Assembly (NCBI RefSeq): GCF_943181405.1
Contig: NZ_CALPBY010000001.1
Span: forward strand, 62,001 to 126,000
DNA: 64,000 nt
DNA from: Cellulosimicrobium sp. Marseille-Q4280
GTDB taxonomy: Bacteria; Actinomycetota; Actinomycetes; Actinomycetales; Cellulomonadaceae
Direction of reading: 5' to 3'
Of this stretch, positions 43,143 through 51,543 are shown one piece after another. The notes below the pieces were generated by a model, which worked only from the letters and a program-made list of their open reading frames with translations, was not told the DNA's origin and did not search any database. Made by a program: the position numbers and the translations under genes. Within the stretch, counting starts at the first letter, position 1; every line of letters starts with the position of its first letter.

Positions 43143-43594
43143 CCCTCACGCCATCTCCGCAACAGGTCCCCGCCCACCCCGGGGCCAGCTCTCCAGCGAT
43201 ATCCAGAAGGATGAGCACGGCGAAGCGCCGCGACACCGCGCCAGAGCTGGCACTGCGACGCGAGCTTCACGCTCGAGGGTTGCGCTACCGGGTGGCGTTC
43301 CCCGTCCCTGGACAGAAGCGGCGGACGATCGACATCGCCTTCACCCGTGCGCGAGTCGCCGTCTTCGTGGACGGCTGCTTCTGGCACGGGTGCCCGGTGC
43401 ATGGAACGTCGCCGCGAGCGAATGGACAGTGGTGGAAGGCAAAGCTGGCAGCCAATCGCGCACGAGACGAGGACACGGATCGGGTCCTGCGCTCCGTGGG
43501 CTGGCGCACTGTTCGCGTGTGGGAGCACGAGTCCCCGATGGAGGCGGCGGGGCGCGTAGAGCGGGAGGTGTGGGGCCAGGCGGCGACGCGGTGA
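43139..43594 (+). CDS. vsr: Very-short-patch repair endonuclease
   Basis: 151 residues from a GTG overlapping the methylase stop. The Vsr fold is complete: SRRMSTAKRRDTAPELALRR at the N terminus, ID in RRTIDIAF (Asp65, metal ligand) and FWHGCPVHG (81-89; the Phe/Trp intercalating pair and catalytic His). Vsr nicks DNA 5' of a T:G mismatch left by deamination of 5-methylcytosine, so it protects the host from the mutagenic effect of its own methylase. A later ATG at 43211 would delete the N-terminal conserved region and is less likely. Its coupling to the methylase implies a matched target. Confidence 0.9.
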   Translation: MTLTPSPQQVPAHPGASSPAISRRMSTAKRRDTAPELALRRELHARGLRYRVAFPVPGQKRRTIDIAFTRARVAVFVDGCFWHGCPVHGTSPRANGQWWKAKLAANRARDEDTDRVLRSVGWRTVRVWEHESPMEAAGRVEREVWGQAATR

Positions 43595-43685
43595 CGACAC
43601 CGATTTCACCCGCTCGGACGAGTTCGGCGACTTGGGCTCCGGCGGCCGGACGCCTACGGTGTTTCCAGCCAATGGAGGGGCACCC

Positions 43686-45260
43686 ATGACTCAAAGCGTC
43701 GTCGTCCGGCCAGGTGTCGGGATGCTCGCGCTCTTTCCCTCGATGAGCTACAAACCGTGGTACGCCATCGGCGAGTTTGTCGACAACGCCCTCCAGTCCT
43801 GGCGAGCAAACAAGGGGAACCTGCGGGCGGCTCACGGTGGTCGCGATCCCGTGCTCAAGATCGACGTCGACATCGACCGTGACCGGGGAACCATCGTCGT
43901 CACCGACAACGCGGCTGGCATCGCGACGGCCGATGTCGGCCGCGCGTTCACCCCAGCTGAGCCGCCGGCCGATGCGACGGGATTGTCCCAGTTCGGGATC
44001 GGCATGAAGAGTGCCGCCTGCTGGTATGCCCAGCACTTCGTCGTCACGACGACAGCACTCGGGGAGCCAGTGCGTAGGACGGTCAGCTTCGACGTTCCTC
44101 TGATCATCGAGACGAAGTCCGACACGCTCCCGGTCACGGAGACTTCTGCACCCGCGGAAGAGCATGGCACCACGCTCGTCCTGACTCGACTCAATCAGAG
44201 CCCGCCGACCGGACGTACCCTCGGCAAGATCCGGGACTATCTGCGGAGCATCTATCGGGAGTTCCTCGTCGACGAGGATGTCCACCTAGTCGTAGGGGGT
44301 GAACGGCTGCGTCCCGAGCCCGCCCAGTTGCTCACCGCTGCCAGATGGAACGACCGAGAGGCGCTTGCTTTGGAATGGCGCAAGGATCTCGAGGTCTCGC
44401 TGCCCTCTGGGCGGCGGGTCAGCGGATGGGCCGGGCTCCTCTCGAAGGGCTCGACCTCAAGAGCTGGCTTCGCGCTCCTCTACCGCGGCAAGGTGGTCCA
44501 GGGCGCCGGCGCGATGGCGAAGGATCCCGCCGATGCGTTCAAGCCTCAAGAGATCTTCGGTCAGGGCAATACTTTTCGATCGCAGCGTCTGGTCGGCGAG
44601 TTCGACGTCTCCGCCATCAACGTCACGCATACCAAGGACGCGCTGATCTGGGACGGCGAGGACGAAGAAGCCTTTCTGGGCGAGCTAAGGGAGCAGATCG
44701 ATGCGGAACCTCTGCCCTTGCTTCGACAGGCCGACAACTATCGCGCTACAGAGCGGAACCGGTCTGTTCAGTCGACGGTGCGTAATGTTGTAGAAACCGT
44801 CGCGCAGCTCGTCGGGCGAACCGAGCGCGAGAATCCCTATGTTCATGGCGCGGCCGTCACCGTCGGCCCCGTCCCCCCCGAGGCGAACGATAGCGTGACC
44901 GAGAGCGCTTCGCCGGCCGTCGAACAGAAGGTAGAAGTCAGTGAGGCCGAGCTTGCCGTGCAGGGAGAGAGCCTCATCATCCGCGTCGTCGATGAACCTG
45001 CGGACTCCAAGAGTTGGCTGCGGGTCGAACGGGCAGGCGATGACTGGGTCATCTCGATGAACCGGGCGCACCGGTTCACCGAGTCGTTCGCCTACTTACC
45101 CGGCATGGATCTTGAGCCAATCTTGCGACTCGCCGTGGCGATCGCGCTTTCGCAGATCCACGCTCAACAGAGCGGATCGCGCGAGCCGCGGTTCTTCGTC
45201 GCAGAACTCAACAGGCTGCTGGCGGGTCCACTCGCTGAACGTACGGAGGCTGTCTCATGA
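43686..45260 (+). CDS. MutL-like GHKL ATPase (Mza-type)
   Basis: 524 residues; GGAGGGG is 4-5 nt before the ATG. N-terminal GHKL ATPase: IGEFVDNALQSW with Glu30 and Asn34, TDNAAGI (73-79) and GIGMKSAACW (104-113). The middle is a MutL-type transducer (HTKDALIWDGEDEEAF), and the C-terminal part has no known fold. MutL-like ATPases followed by Z1 proteins form the first two genes of Mza-type antiphage systems, where a PD-(D/E)XK protein and an AIPR protein follow. Here the next gene is Z1 with ATGA coupling, but the others are missing. ATP hydrolysis is predicted from motifs. Confidence 0.8.
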   Translation: MTQSVVVRPGVGMLALFPSMSYKPWYAIGEFVDNALQSWRANKGNLRAAHGGRDPVLKIDVDIDRDRGTIVVTDNAAGIATADVGRAFTPAEPPADATGLSQFGIGMKSAACWYAQHFVVTTTALGEPVRRTVSFDVPLIIETKSDTLPVTETSAPAEEHGTTLVLTRLNQSPPTGRTLGKIRDYLRSIYREFLVDEDVHLVVGGERLRPEPAQLLTAARWNDREALALEWRKDLEVSLPSGRRVSGWAGLLSKGSTSRAGFALLYRGKVVQGAGAMAKDPADAFKPQEIFGQGNTFRSQRLVGEFDVSAINVTHTKDALIWDGEDEEAFLGELREQIDAEPLPLLRQADNYRATERNRSVQSTVRNVVETVAQLVGRTERENPYVHGAAVTVGPVPPEANDSVTESASPAVEQKVEVSEAELAVQGESLIIRVVDEPADSKSWLRVERAGDDWVISMNRAHRFTESFAYLPGMDLEPILRLAVAIALSQIHAQQSGSREPRFFVAELNRLLAGPLAERTEAVS

Positions 45261-47482
45261 ACGCTGACGTCAATGGCGTTGCGACGCCCAATGCAGCGTG
45301 GACACCGGTCGCCGGCGATGAACTCGAGATGACACTCGAACGGTCAGGGCTCCCTGAAGCTGCCGCCTCCAAGGTTCGCAATGAGACCTTACGTATTCTC
45401 TCGAGATGCCGTGAACCCATCTGGCACTCCGAGGGTAGAGAGGCGGAACTGGTCGTCGGCGAAGTGCAGAGCGGCAAGACGCTCTCCTTTACTTCCCTCA
45501 TCGCGGCGGGGCGGGACAACGGATTTCCGCTAGTCGTGGTTCTGGCCGGGACGAAGAAAAACCTTCGCGACCAGACGTTCGAGCGGCTCAAGCGCGATCT
45601 CGGCATGGACGGTGACGGGGGGCTCGCGGTGTGGAACGCCCTCAACGGCCCAGCGGGCGCTGATGCTGAAGGCGTCGTAAGGCTTCTCAACCGTTGGCAG
45701 GGGCGCAAGAGTGAGCGTGGCCGGGTGGCGACGGTAGCAGTGGTCCTGAAGAACCATGACGCACTGCGCAGCACCCGCGAGTTCCTCGCCGCAGTGACGG
45801 CGGCGGTCGGCAGCGTGCCAATCCTCTTTGTCGACGACGAGGGAGACCAGGCAGGACTGAACCTCGCCAAGGGCGGAAATGAGAGCACCACCTACCGCGC
45901 AATCCGTCTAGTCCGGGAAGCATCACCGAACCACACATACGTGCTATACACCGCGACTCCTCAGGCGCCACTCCTGATCGCGATGGAGGACTCGCTGTCC
46001 CCGAGGACGGTCAGCGTCCTCGAAGCCGGCCCCGACTATGTCGGCGCGGAGGCATTGTTCGAGAACCACACGAGCGATTTTGTACGCAAGATCACTGACA
46101 GCAACGACGCTCTCGATCCGGACGCGGTGGGACCACCATCGTCGCTCGTCACTTCGCTCGCGACCTATCTGTTGTCGCTCATCGTCGCGCAGCGTCGCCG
46201 GTCGCCCCGGCCGTTGAGCATGCTGATCCACCCCTCGTCGACGACCGATCTCCATCGGGCATATGAGAGGTGGATCAAGAAGATCATAGATCGGCTCATC
46301 ACGGTATTCGAAGCGGACGATCGGGAACTACTTGAACAGACGAAGGCGGAAACCTTCGCCGCGGCCTACGAGGACCTCACGTCGACGGGCGGTGCAACCG
46401 TGCGTGGCGATGTGGTCTCGCTCGACGAGCTGCTGGAGGATCTTGAGGTCTATCTGCCGCAAGTCAAGGTCGTGACCGTAAACAGCGAAGACGGACGCGA
46501 AATCCAGTCGAACGACTGGCGTAGTCGTCCAGGCTGGATCGTGATCGGTGGCAACAAGCTGGACCGAGGATTCACAGTCGAGAACCTCGCAGTCACTTAC
46601 ATGCCGCGAGGGCCCGGGATCGGAAACGCCGATACCGTACAGCAGCGTGGGCGGTTCTTCGGATACAAGCGAACATACATCGATCTGCTCCGTGCTTGGC
46701 TCAACCCTGGGACGATCTCGGTCTACGAGAGCTACGTCGAACACGACCGTGTGATGCGTCACGATCTCGCGCTACTCGACCAGGAAGATCTTCCGCTTCG
46801 CGACTGGCGTCGCTCGATACTCCTCGACCCGGCGCTGAACCCGACACGGCGCGCCGTCATACGCCTCGACCTCTCGAGCCATCAAGTCCGTCCTGGTTGG
46901 GCCTTGGTTCAGGAGCGTCTCTACTCGGAGTGCCACCCCGATACCGAGGGTGCGGCGGACCTTGAGACACTCAAGCGTCTTGCGTCGGCCGATCCGCGTG
47001 ACTTCCGGCCCGAACCAGCCGTAAGGAACTCGACTGTCCGGACGACGTGGGAGAGGGTTGCACCGGCGCTCGCTGGCTGGCGGGCCGCCGAGATTGAGAA
47101 AGACAAGATCTACTCCCTCCTCCTAGCCATCCAGGAGACTGCGGGGAGCGACTTTCCCACCGAAGTCGTGTTCATGAACGGTGGAGCCATCCGCCGTCGC
47201 GGTCCCGACACTGAGTCGAGGCAGACAATCATCGCGGTTGCGGGCAACATCGCTCTCGTAGATGACACTGATGAGCTCTCGATCGGAAACCTGATGCAAG
47301 GCGCCGACCCAGCAGACGGGAGCGTATACCCGGGGGATCGCGCGTTCGTCAGCGAGGACGCGATCACCCTCCAGGTTCACGAACTGGACGTCGAGGTGCC
47401 GTCTGCGGCGTCCGTGCGGGCGACGGCTCTCGCGATCCATCTCCCAGATGGCTTCAGCAGTCGGGTGCTGCTTCAGGACTAA
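45257..47482 (+). CDS. Z1-domain ATPase (Mza-type)
   Basis: 741 residues; its ATG overlaps the GHKL stop (ATGA). Walker A GEVQSGKT (68-75), Walker B LFVDDEGDQAGLN, and the Z1 core YTATPQAPLLIAMEDSLSP, GGNKLDRGFTVENLAV and TVQQRGRFFGYKRTYIDL (helicase-like motif VI). The fold is that of a superfamily 2 nucleic-acid-dependent ATPase. The gene is noticeably lower in GC (line 46261-46320 has 28 G/C of 60). It ends 56 nt before the opposing response-regulator gene, so no nuclease follows. In Mza loci Z1 proteins are thought to pass activity from the MutL-like ATPase to the nuclease. Function here is inferred from family and order only. Confidence 0.8.
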   Translation: MNADVNGVATPNAAWTPVAGDELEMTLERSGLPEAAASKVRNETLRILSRCREPIWHSEGREAELVVGEVQSGKTLSFTSLIAAGRDNGFPLVVVLAGTKKNLRDQTFERLKRDLGMDGDGGLAVWNALNGPAGADAEGVVRLLNRWQGRKSERGRVATVAVVLKNHDALRSTREFLAAVTAAVGSVPILFVDDEGDQAGLNLAKGGNESTTYRAIRLVREASPNHTYVLYTATPQAPLLIAMEDSLSPRTVSVLEAGPDYVGAEALFENHTSDFVRKITDSNDALDPDAVGPPSSLVTSLATYLLSLIVAQRRRSPRPLSMLIHPSSTTDLHRAYERWIKKIIDRLITVFEADDRELLEQTKAETFAAAYEDLTSTGGATVRGDVVSLDELLEDLEVYLPQVKVVTVNSEDGREIQSNDWRSRPGWIVIGGNKLDRGFTVENLAVTYMPRGPGIGNADTVQQRGRFFGYKRTYIDLLRAWLNPGTISVYESYVEHDRVMRHDLALLDQEDLPLRDWRRSILLDPALNPTRRAVIRLDLSSHQVRPGWALVQERLYSECHPDTEGAADLETLKRLASADPRDFRPEPAVRNSTVRTTWERVAPALAGWRAAEIEKDKIYSLLLAIQETAGSDFPTEVVFMNGGAIRRRGPDTESRQTIIAVAGNIALVDDTDELSIGNLMQGADPADGSVYPGDRAFVSEDAITLQVHELDVEVPSAASVRATALAIHLPDGFSSRVLLQD

Positions 47483-47538
47483 CGCGCGCTTGCGCTCTGC
47501 GCCTTTCCTGTGCGTAATGCGTCTGGCAGGGCTCCGTG

Positions 47539-48186
47539 CTAACGCTCGCGGGCGACGACAAGAGCGACTGCTAGTTGAACGCGGCCCGAGGTTCCGAGCT
47601 TTGCGTTCGCACTCTGGATATGTGTCTTTACCGTTGCCTCGCTGAGGAACAGCCGTTGGGCGATGTCCGCGTTGGACAGGCCGTCCACCACGAGCCGTGC
47701 GACGTCAAGTTCGCGCTCACTGAGCGCGGCGAGCCGTTTCGCTGCCTCTCGGCGGCCAGCCACCCCAGGCGCAGCGCTCACCTGGGCCATGACGGTCCGT
47801 GCCGCTCTCGGCGACAGCGCCCCGTCTCCTGCCGCCACGGCACGCACCGCCGCGACGATCTCCGCCGGTTCGGCGTCCTTCGCGAGGAATCCCGCCGCGC
47901 CGGCGTGCACGGCGTCGAGGATGACCTGCTCGGTGTCGAACGACGTCATGACGATGACACCGGGTGCCGTCGGGATCGCTGCGAGCGCGCGAGTCGCCGC
48001 GACGCCGTCCATGCGCGCCATCCGGAGGTCCATGAGCACGACGTCCGGGTGGTGGGCCTGTACGCAGGTGACGACCTCGTCGCCGTCAGCCGCTTCCGCC
48101 ACGACCTCGAGGTCGCTGGCCCGCAGGATGGTCCGCAGCAGGCGTCGCACCATCGCGTCGTCGTCGACGACCATCACCCTGATCAC
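47539..48186 (-). CDS. NarL/LuxR-type response regulator
   Basis: 215 residues. Receiver domain: DDDAMVRRLLRTIL, phospho-acceptor Asp in VVLMDLRMARMDG (about residue 53), conserved Thr of IVMTSFD and Lys of FLAKDAEP. C-terminal LuxR HTH: LSERELDVARLVVDGLSNADIAQRLFLSEATVKTH, quoted as LSERELDVARLV plus SEATVKTH. It forms an operon with the sensor kinase gene (113 nt upstream on the same strand). It is the first ordinary chromosomal gene past the defence island. Target genes are not evident from the window, although the divergent DUF4352 gene is a candidate. Confidence 0.9.
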   Translation of the reverse strand: MIRVMVVDDDAMVRRLLRTILRASDLEVVAEAADGDEVVTCVQAHHPDVVLMDLRMARMDGVAATRALAAIPTAPGVIVMTSFDTEQVILDAVHAGAAGFLAKDAEPAEIVAAVRAVAAGDGALSPRAARTVMAQVSAAPGVAGRREAAKRLAALSERELDVARLVVDGLSNADIAQRLFLSEATVKTHIQSANAKLGTSGRVQLAVALVVARER

Positions 48187-48299
48187 GATCGAAGCCTAGC
48201 GACGACGCCCCACTCGTGGTCGGGACGCCCGCCCAGCATCGCTACAGCGCGGGTCGTTTCGTGCCAACAGCTCGACCGCACCGGCGTATCGACGGCGAG

Positions 48300-49802
48300 C
48301 TACGCCGTCGGGCGCTCCCACGGGAGGTGTGCCGTCACGACGAACCGGCCGTCGTCGACCCCCGCGCTGAACGTGCCGCCCACGGTCTCGCAGCGTTCGC
48401 GCATCCCGACGATGCCTGCGCCACCTCCGGGGATCCCCGTCCCGCCGGCGGTTGCGCCCGGGTCGCCGAGCAGCGGCACGTCGCCGTAGGGGTTGAGGTC
48501 GCGCGTCAGGGCGTTGCGGACGGTGATGTCGACGCCGTCGCCGGGCCGAGCACGCACGTCGACCTCGGCCCGCGCGCCGGGCGCGTGCTTCATGACGTTG
48601 GTCAGTGCCTCCTGCACGACGCGGTACACGGCTCGTGTCAGGGCAGGCGGCGCGCCGTCCGCGTCCGTCACGAAGACCGTCGCGGCGAGGTCCACCCCGC
48701 TCGCGCGGGCGTCGTCGAGCAGTGTCGCGAGATCGCCGAGCGCCGGCGCCGACCCCGTGTACTGCTCGGAACCGGCGCGCAGCGACGTGATGAGCGCGCG
48801 CATCTCGTCGAGGGCGCGGTGCGCCGACGAGCGCATGGTGCGAGCGGCGTCCACGACCTCCGGGTCGTCGGTCGTCACCTCGAGCGCGGACGCCTGGAGG
48901 GATACGACGGAGAGGTTGTGCGCGACGGTGTCGTGCATCTCGCGCGCGATGAGCTCGCGCTCGTCCTGGCGGGACAGCTCCGTGCGGAGCTCGTCGGCCT
49001 GCGTGCTGAGCACCTCGGCGCGGTGGGTCTCGACGGCGGCGACGCGCTCGGCGGCGTCGGCCTTGCCCACGTAGCGGCGGACCAGCCCGGCACCCATCGA
49101 CACGGCCAGGAGCAGCACGCCGAGGATCACGTAGCCGATCGGCTCCAGGTACGAGCGCTCGACGGTGCCGGTCGCCACGGAGGAGAACATCACGGCCTCG
49201 CCGTCACGCGAGGCGTCACGCCAGAACGACGCCCCGACGGAGAGTGCCGTCGCGACCGCGCACCCCGCGATCACGTGCCATCGCCGCTCGCGTGCGACGA
49301 CGAAAGGCAGCGCGAGGAGCGGCGCCGCGGCCCCGACCGGTGTGAGGATCCCGGCGGCGGCCGTCGACAGGCAGACGACGACGGCGTGCCGGTCCCGCCA
49401 GACCACGGCCGTCGCGATCCCTGCGACAAGGACCCACCAGAGCACGGTGGCCGCCATCTGGGGCCCGGACACCTCGCTCCCGTGGCGCATGGCGTCGAAC
49501 GACGTGCTGAACATCCCGACGGAGAAGGTCACCACCACCGCGGCGACGGTCCCGAGGACCGAGAGCACGCCCAGCGCCGACGACGGTCGGCGCTGTCGAC
49601 GCGGGCCGGGCACGGGTGCGTGACCCCGTGAGGCGGGGTACGGCGTCGGGCCGTACGAGGGGACGACCCCGGACTGGTGGGCCGAGCTGCCGGTGTGGGG
49701 TGACCAGCCCGCCGGTGGAGTGCCGTACGGCTGAGGCGTGCCCCGAGCACCGTGCGGGCCCCCGGCCGGCGGTGTGCCGGGCTGCGGCGAAGGGGGGTAC
49801 AT
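48300..49802 (-). CDS. Membrane sensor histidine kinase (NarX/DesK-type)
   Basis: 500 residues from the ATG at 49802. A Pro/Gly-rich cytoplasmic tail (about 1-75) precedes five or six TM segments (ALGVLSVLGTVAAVVVTFSV, VLWWVLVAGIATAVV, IAGCAVATALSVGASF, IGYVILGVLLLAVSM). The DHp helix has phospho-His in AREMHDTVAHNLSVV, and the catalytic domain has N box NVMKHA and GGGAGIVGMRERCE. It is a short-loop HisKA_3 type kinase without a periplasmic sensor domain, so it probably senses membrane state or a lipid. Paired with the downstream response regulator. The start lacks a strong Shine-Dalgarno. Confidence 0.9.
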   Translation of the reverse strand: MYPPSPQPGTPPAGGPHGARGTPQPYGTPPAGWSPHTGSSAHQSGVVPSYGPTPYPASRGHAPVPGPRRQRRPSSALGVLSVLGTVAAVVVTFSVGMFSTSFDAMRHGSEVSGPQMAATVLWWVLVAGIATAVVWRDRHAVVVCLSTAAAGILTPVGAAAPLLALPFVVARERRWHVIAGCAVATALSVGASFWRDASRDGEAVMFSSVATGTVERSYLEPIGYVILGVLLLAVSMGAGLVRRYVGKADAAERVAAVETHRAEVLSTQADELRTELSRQDERELIAREMHDTVAHNLSVVSLQASALEVTTDDPEVVDAARTMRSSAHRALDEMRALITSLRAGSEQYTGSAPALGDLATLLDDARASGVDLAATVFVTDADGAPPALTRAVYRVVQEALTNVMKHAPGARAEVDVRARPGDGVDITVRNALTRDLNPYGDVPLLGDPGATAGGTGIPGGGAGIVGMRERCETVGGTFSAGVDDGRFVVTAHLPWERPTA

Positions 49803-49846
49803 GGCGCGAGCATATGGCCGCGCACCGACGTAGCGGCTCGCCCGTT

Positions 49847-49898
49847 CGGCTCGTCCTGACCGCCGCAGACCCACCGATCGGCTGGCCCGGACGAGCCG
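49847..49898. repeat. 10-bp inverted repeat in the kinase/DUF4352 divergent region
   Basis: CGGCTCGTCC (49847-49856) and GGACGAGCCG (49889-49898) are perfect arms 32 bp apart in the 200-bp region between the divergent starts. It could be a paired binding site for the response regulator. A terminator role is unlikely, because the region lies between two 5' ends. Confidence 0.35.
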
Positions 49899-50002
49899 GG
49901 CGGGGGATCCGGCGGCGTGCTCGCGAAGAGCACGATCTTCGGAGAACGCCAGCACGGCGGCGCCGACGAGCGGCGACGTCGAACCCACCGCAGGAGGCCA
50001 CG

Positions 50003-50884
50003 ATGTCCGCACCCACGCCCCACCCGCAGCAGCCCGGTCAGCCCCAGCCGTACACGACGCCCCACCACCCGGGCGCTCAGGGCCAGCCCGCCCCCCAGCC
50101 CGCCTTCGCCGCGCAGCCGGGGTACCACCCGCAGCCCGGTCACGCCCCTCAGCAGGGTTATGCACCGCAGCCCGGGCAGGCGCCGTACGCCGGCCAGCCG
50201 TACCCCCAGGGCTACCCCACCCAGGGTGCGCAGCCGGGCGTCCCGACGCCGCCGCGCAGGTCCTGGTTCGCGCGCCACAAGATCCTCACCGGCCTGGGCG
50301 TCGTCGTGCTCGTGGCGATCATCGGGGGCGCCCTGGGTGGCGGGGGAGAGGACGAGCCGACGGCGACCGCCGTGGCGAACGAGGCGCCGGCGGAGAGCGC
50401 AGCACCCGAGGGGGAGGCGCCGGAGCCTGCGCCGGAGGAGCCGGCAGAGGAAGCTCCGGCAGAGGAGCCCGCGCCCGAGGTGCCGGCGACGCCGGGCATC
50501 GGCACGGCCGTGCGCGACGGCAAGTTCGAGTTCACCGTGACGTCCGTGGAGACGGGCGTGCCGAGCGTCGGTGACGAGTTCCTCAGCGAGCAGGCGCAGG
50601 GTCAGTACGTGCTGGTGCACATGACGGTGACGAACATCGGCGACGAGGCGCAGATGTTCGACGGGTCGAGCCAGGAGCTCACCGACACCGTCGGCCGCAC
50701 GCACTCCTCCGACGGCAGCGCGGCGATCTACCTCGGGGACGCGAACAGCTTTCTCACCGACATCAACCCCGGGAACTCCGTCGAGGGGACCGTCGTGTTC
50801 GACATCCCTGCCGATGCCGTGCCGGCGTCGATCGACCTGCACGACTCGTTCTTCTCGGGCGGCGTCGAGGTCGCGCTGGGCTGA
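50003..50884 (+). CDS. DUF4352-type membrane-anchored protein
   Basis: 293 residues; AGGAGG lies 5 nt before the ATG. A long Pro/Gln/Gly-rich tail (about 1-85) is followed by one TM segment (ILTGLGVVVLVAIIGGALGG), an Ala/Glu/Pro-rich linker of about 50 residues and a C-terminal extracytoplasmic domain (about 165-293; VLVHMTVTNIGDEAQMF and PGNSVEGTVVFDIP) of the DUF4352 or Telomeric-repeat-like immunoglobulin group. Many actinobacterial surface proteins of this form are not characterised. It is divergent from the two-component genes and may be under their control. Confidence 0.8.
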   Translation: MSAPTPHPQQPGQPQPYTTPHHPGAQGQPAPQPAFAAQPGYHPQPGHAPQQGYAPQPGQAPYAGQPYPQGYPTQGAQPGVPTPPRRSWFARHKILTGLGVVVLVAIIGGALGGGGEDEPTATAVANEAPAESAAPEGEAPEPAPEEPAEEAPAEEPAPEVPATPGIGTAVRDGKFEFTVTSVETGVPSVGDEFLSEQAQGQYVLVHMTVTNIGDEAQMFDGSSQELTDTVGRTHSSDGSAAIYLGDANSFLTDINPGNSVEGTVVFDIPADAVPASIDLHDSFFSGGVEVALG

Positions 50885-50900
50885 CGCTCACCGGGTGAAA

Positions 50901-50918
50901 TCTGGACATGTGTCCAGA
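50901..50918. promoter_or_regulatory. 18-bp palindrome upstream of the VWA/tubulin operon
   Basis: TCTGGACATGTGTCCAGA has perfect 8-bp arms around TG. It lies 17 nt after the DUF4352 stop and about 150 nt upstream of the first small ORF of the next operon. The form is typical of a dimeric repressor operator. No convincing promoter pair could be placed in this gap (50885-51070). Confidence 0.4.
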
Positions 50919-51070
50919 ATCCAGCACGACCAAGAGATGGCCACCAGACGATCCAGCGAATGATCGCAGAAGGCGACGGCTGGCGGCAATGGCATGGCGC
51001 ACTCACGAGATCAGCCCGTGTTCAACCATCCGGTGGTCATGTACCCGCCCTGCACGTTAAGGAATGTGTG

Positions 51071-51172
51071 ATGACCACTTCTTCGTCGGGCGTCGTGCCG
51101 GCTCGTAGGGTGAGCGCAGAGATCGACCGCCTGATCACCGAGACGTCAGGCGCGGAGCGGGGGGCCTCATGA
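51071..51172 (+). CDS. 33-residue leader or small protein
   Basis: ATG at 51071 with AAGGAA about 6 nt upstream; its TGA overlaps the next gene's start (ATGA). The product MTTSSSGVVPARRVSAEIDR... is helical and charged in its middle. Coupled translation with the membrane protein that follows is the best evidence it is real. It may set the level of the operon or be a partner peptide. No family is known. Confidence 0.35.
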   Translation: MTTSSSGVVPARRVSAEIDRLITETSGAERGAS

Positions 51173-51543
51173 GTGTCCACGTGCCCACGTCCTCGTCGGA
51201 GGCGTCGGGAGCACGGCGAGAAGAGGCGCCCCGTCCCGCCGCATGGCCCGCTCTCACCGCGCTCGGCGCGGCTCTGGCAGCTGCCGTGACGGTCGTCGTC
51301 GCCGCGACGACGCCGCACTCGGACGTGCGGCTCTGGGCCTCGATCGTCGGCTACGCGTTGGGAGCCGTCGTCGTGACCGTTCTGGTGAGCGTTCACAAGA
51401 GCAAGGACAACCGGTCCCGTCAGCACCCGGAGTTCCGTCCCCGCCCGCTGTGGGACACCGTGCTCCGCGTCGCGCTCGTCCTCGGGCTCGTTGCCGCTGC
51501 CGGGGACGCCTACCTCCTCGCGACGGAGGTCTCGAAGTGGTGA
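51169..51543 (+). CDS. Small membrane protein with three TM segments
   Basis: 124 residues; ATGA overlap with the preceding small ORF. TM segments at about 28-48 (ALTALGAALAAAVTVVVAA), 56-76 (LWASIVGYALGAVVVTVLV) and 98-118 (VLRVALVLGLVAAAGDAYLLA). The N-terminal part is polar and cytoplasmic or extracellular by sign. The stop overlaps the GTG start of the VWA gene. It is likely a scaffold or anchor of the VWA/tubulin machine, because the genes are translationally linked. No enzyme motif. Confidence 0.7.
   Translation: MSVHVPTSSSEASGARREEAPRPAAWPALTALGAALAAAVTVVVAATTPHSDVRLWASIVGYALGAVVVTVLVSVHKSKDNRSRQHPEFRPRPLWDTVLRVALVLGLVAAAGDAYLLATEVSKW

Noticed and set aside
48216-49631. A 471-codon open frame on the plus strand
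   Set aside because: Opposite the sensor kinase; it lacks TM helices and motifs, while the minus strand has H box, N box and TM segments.
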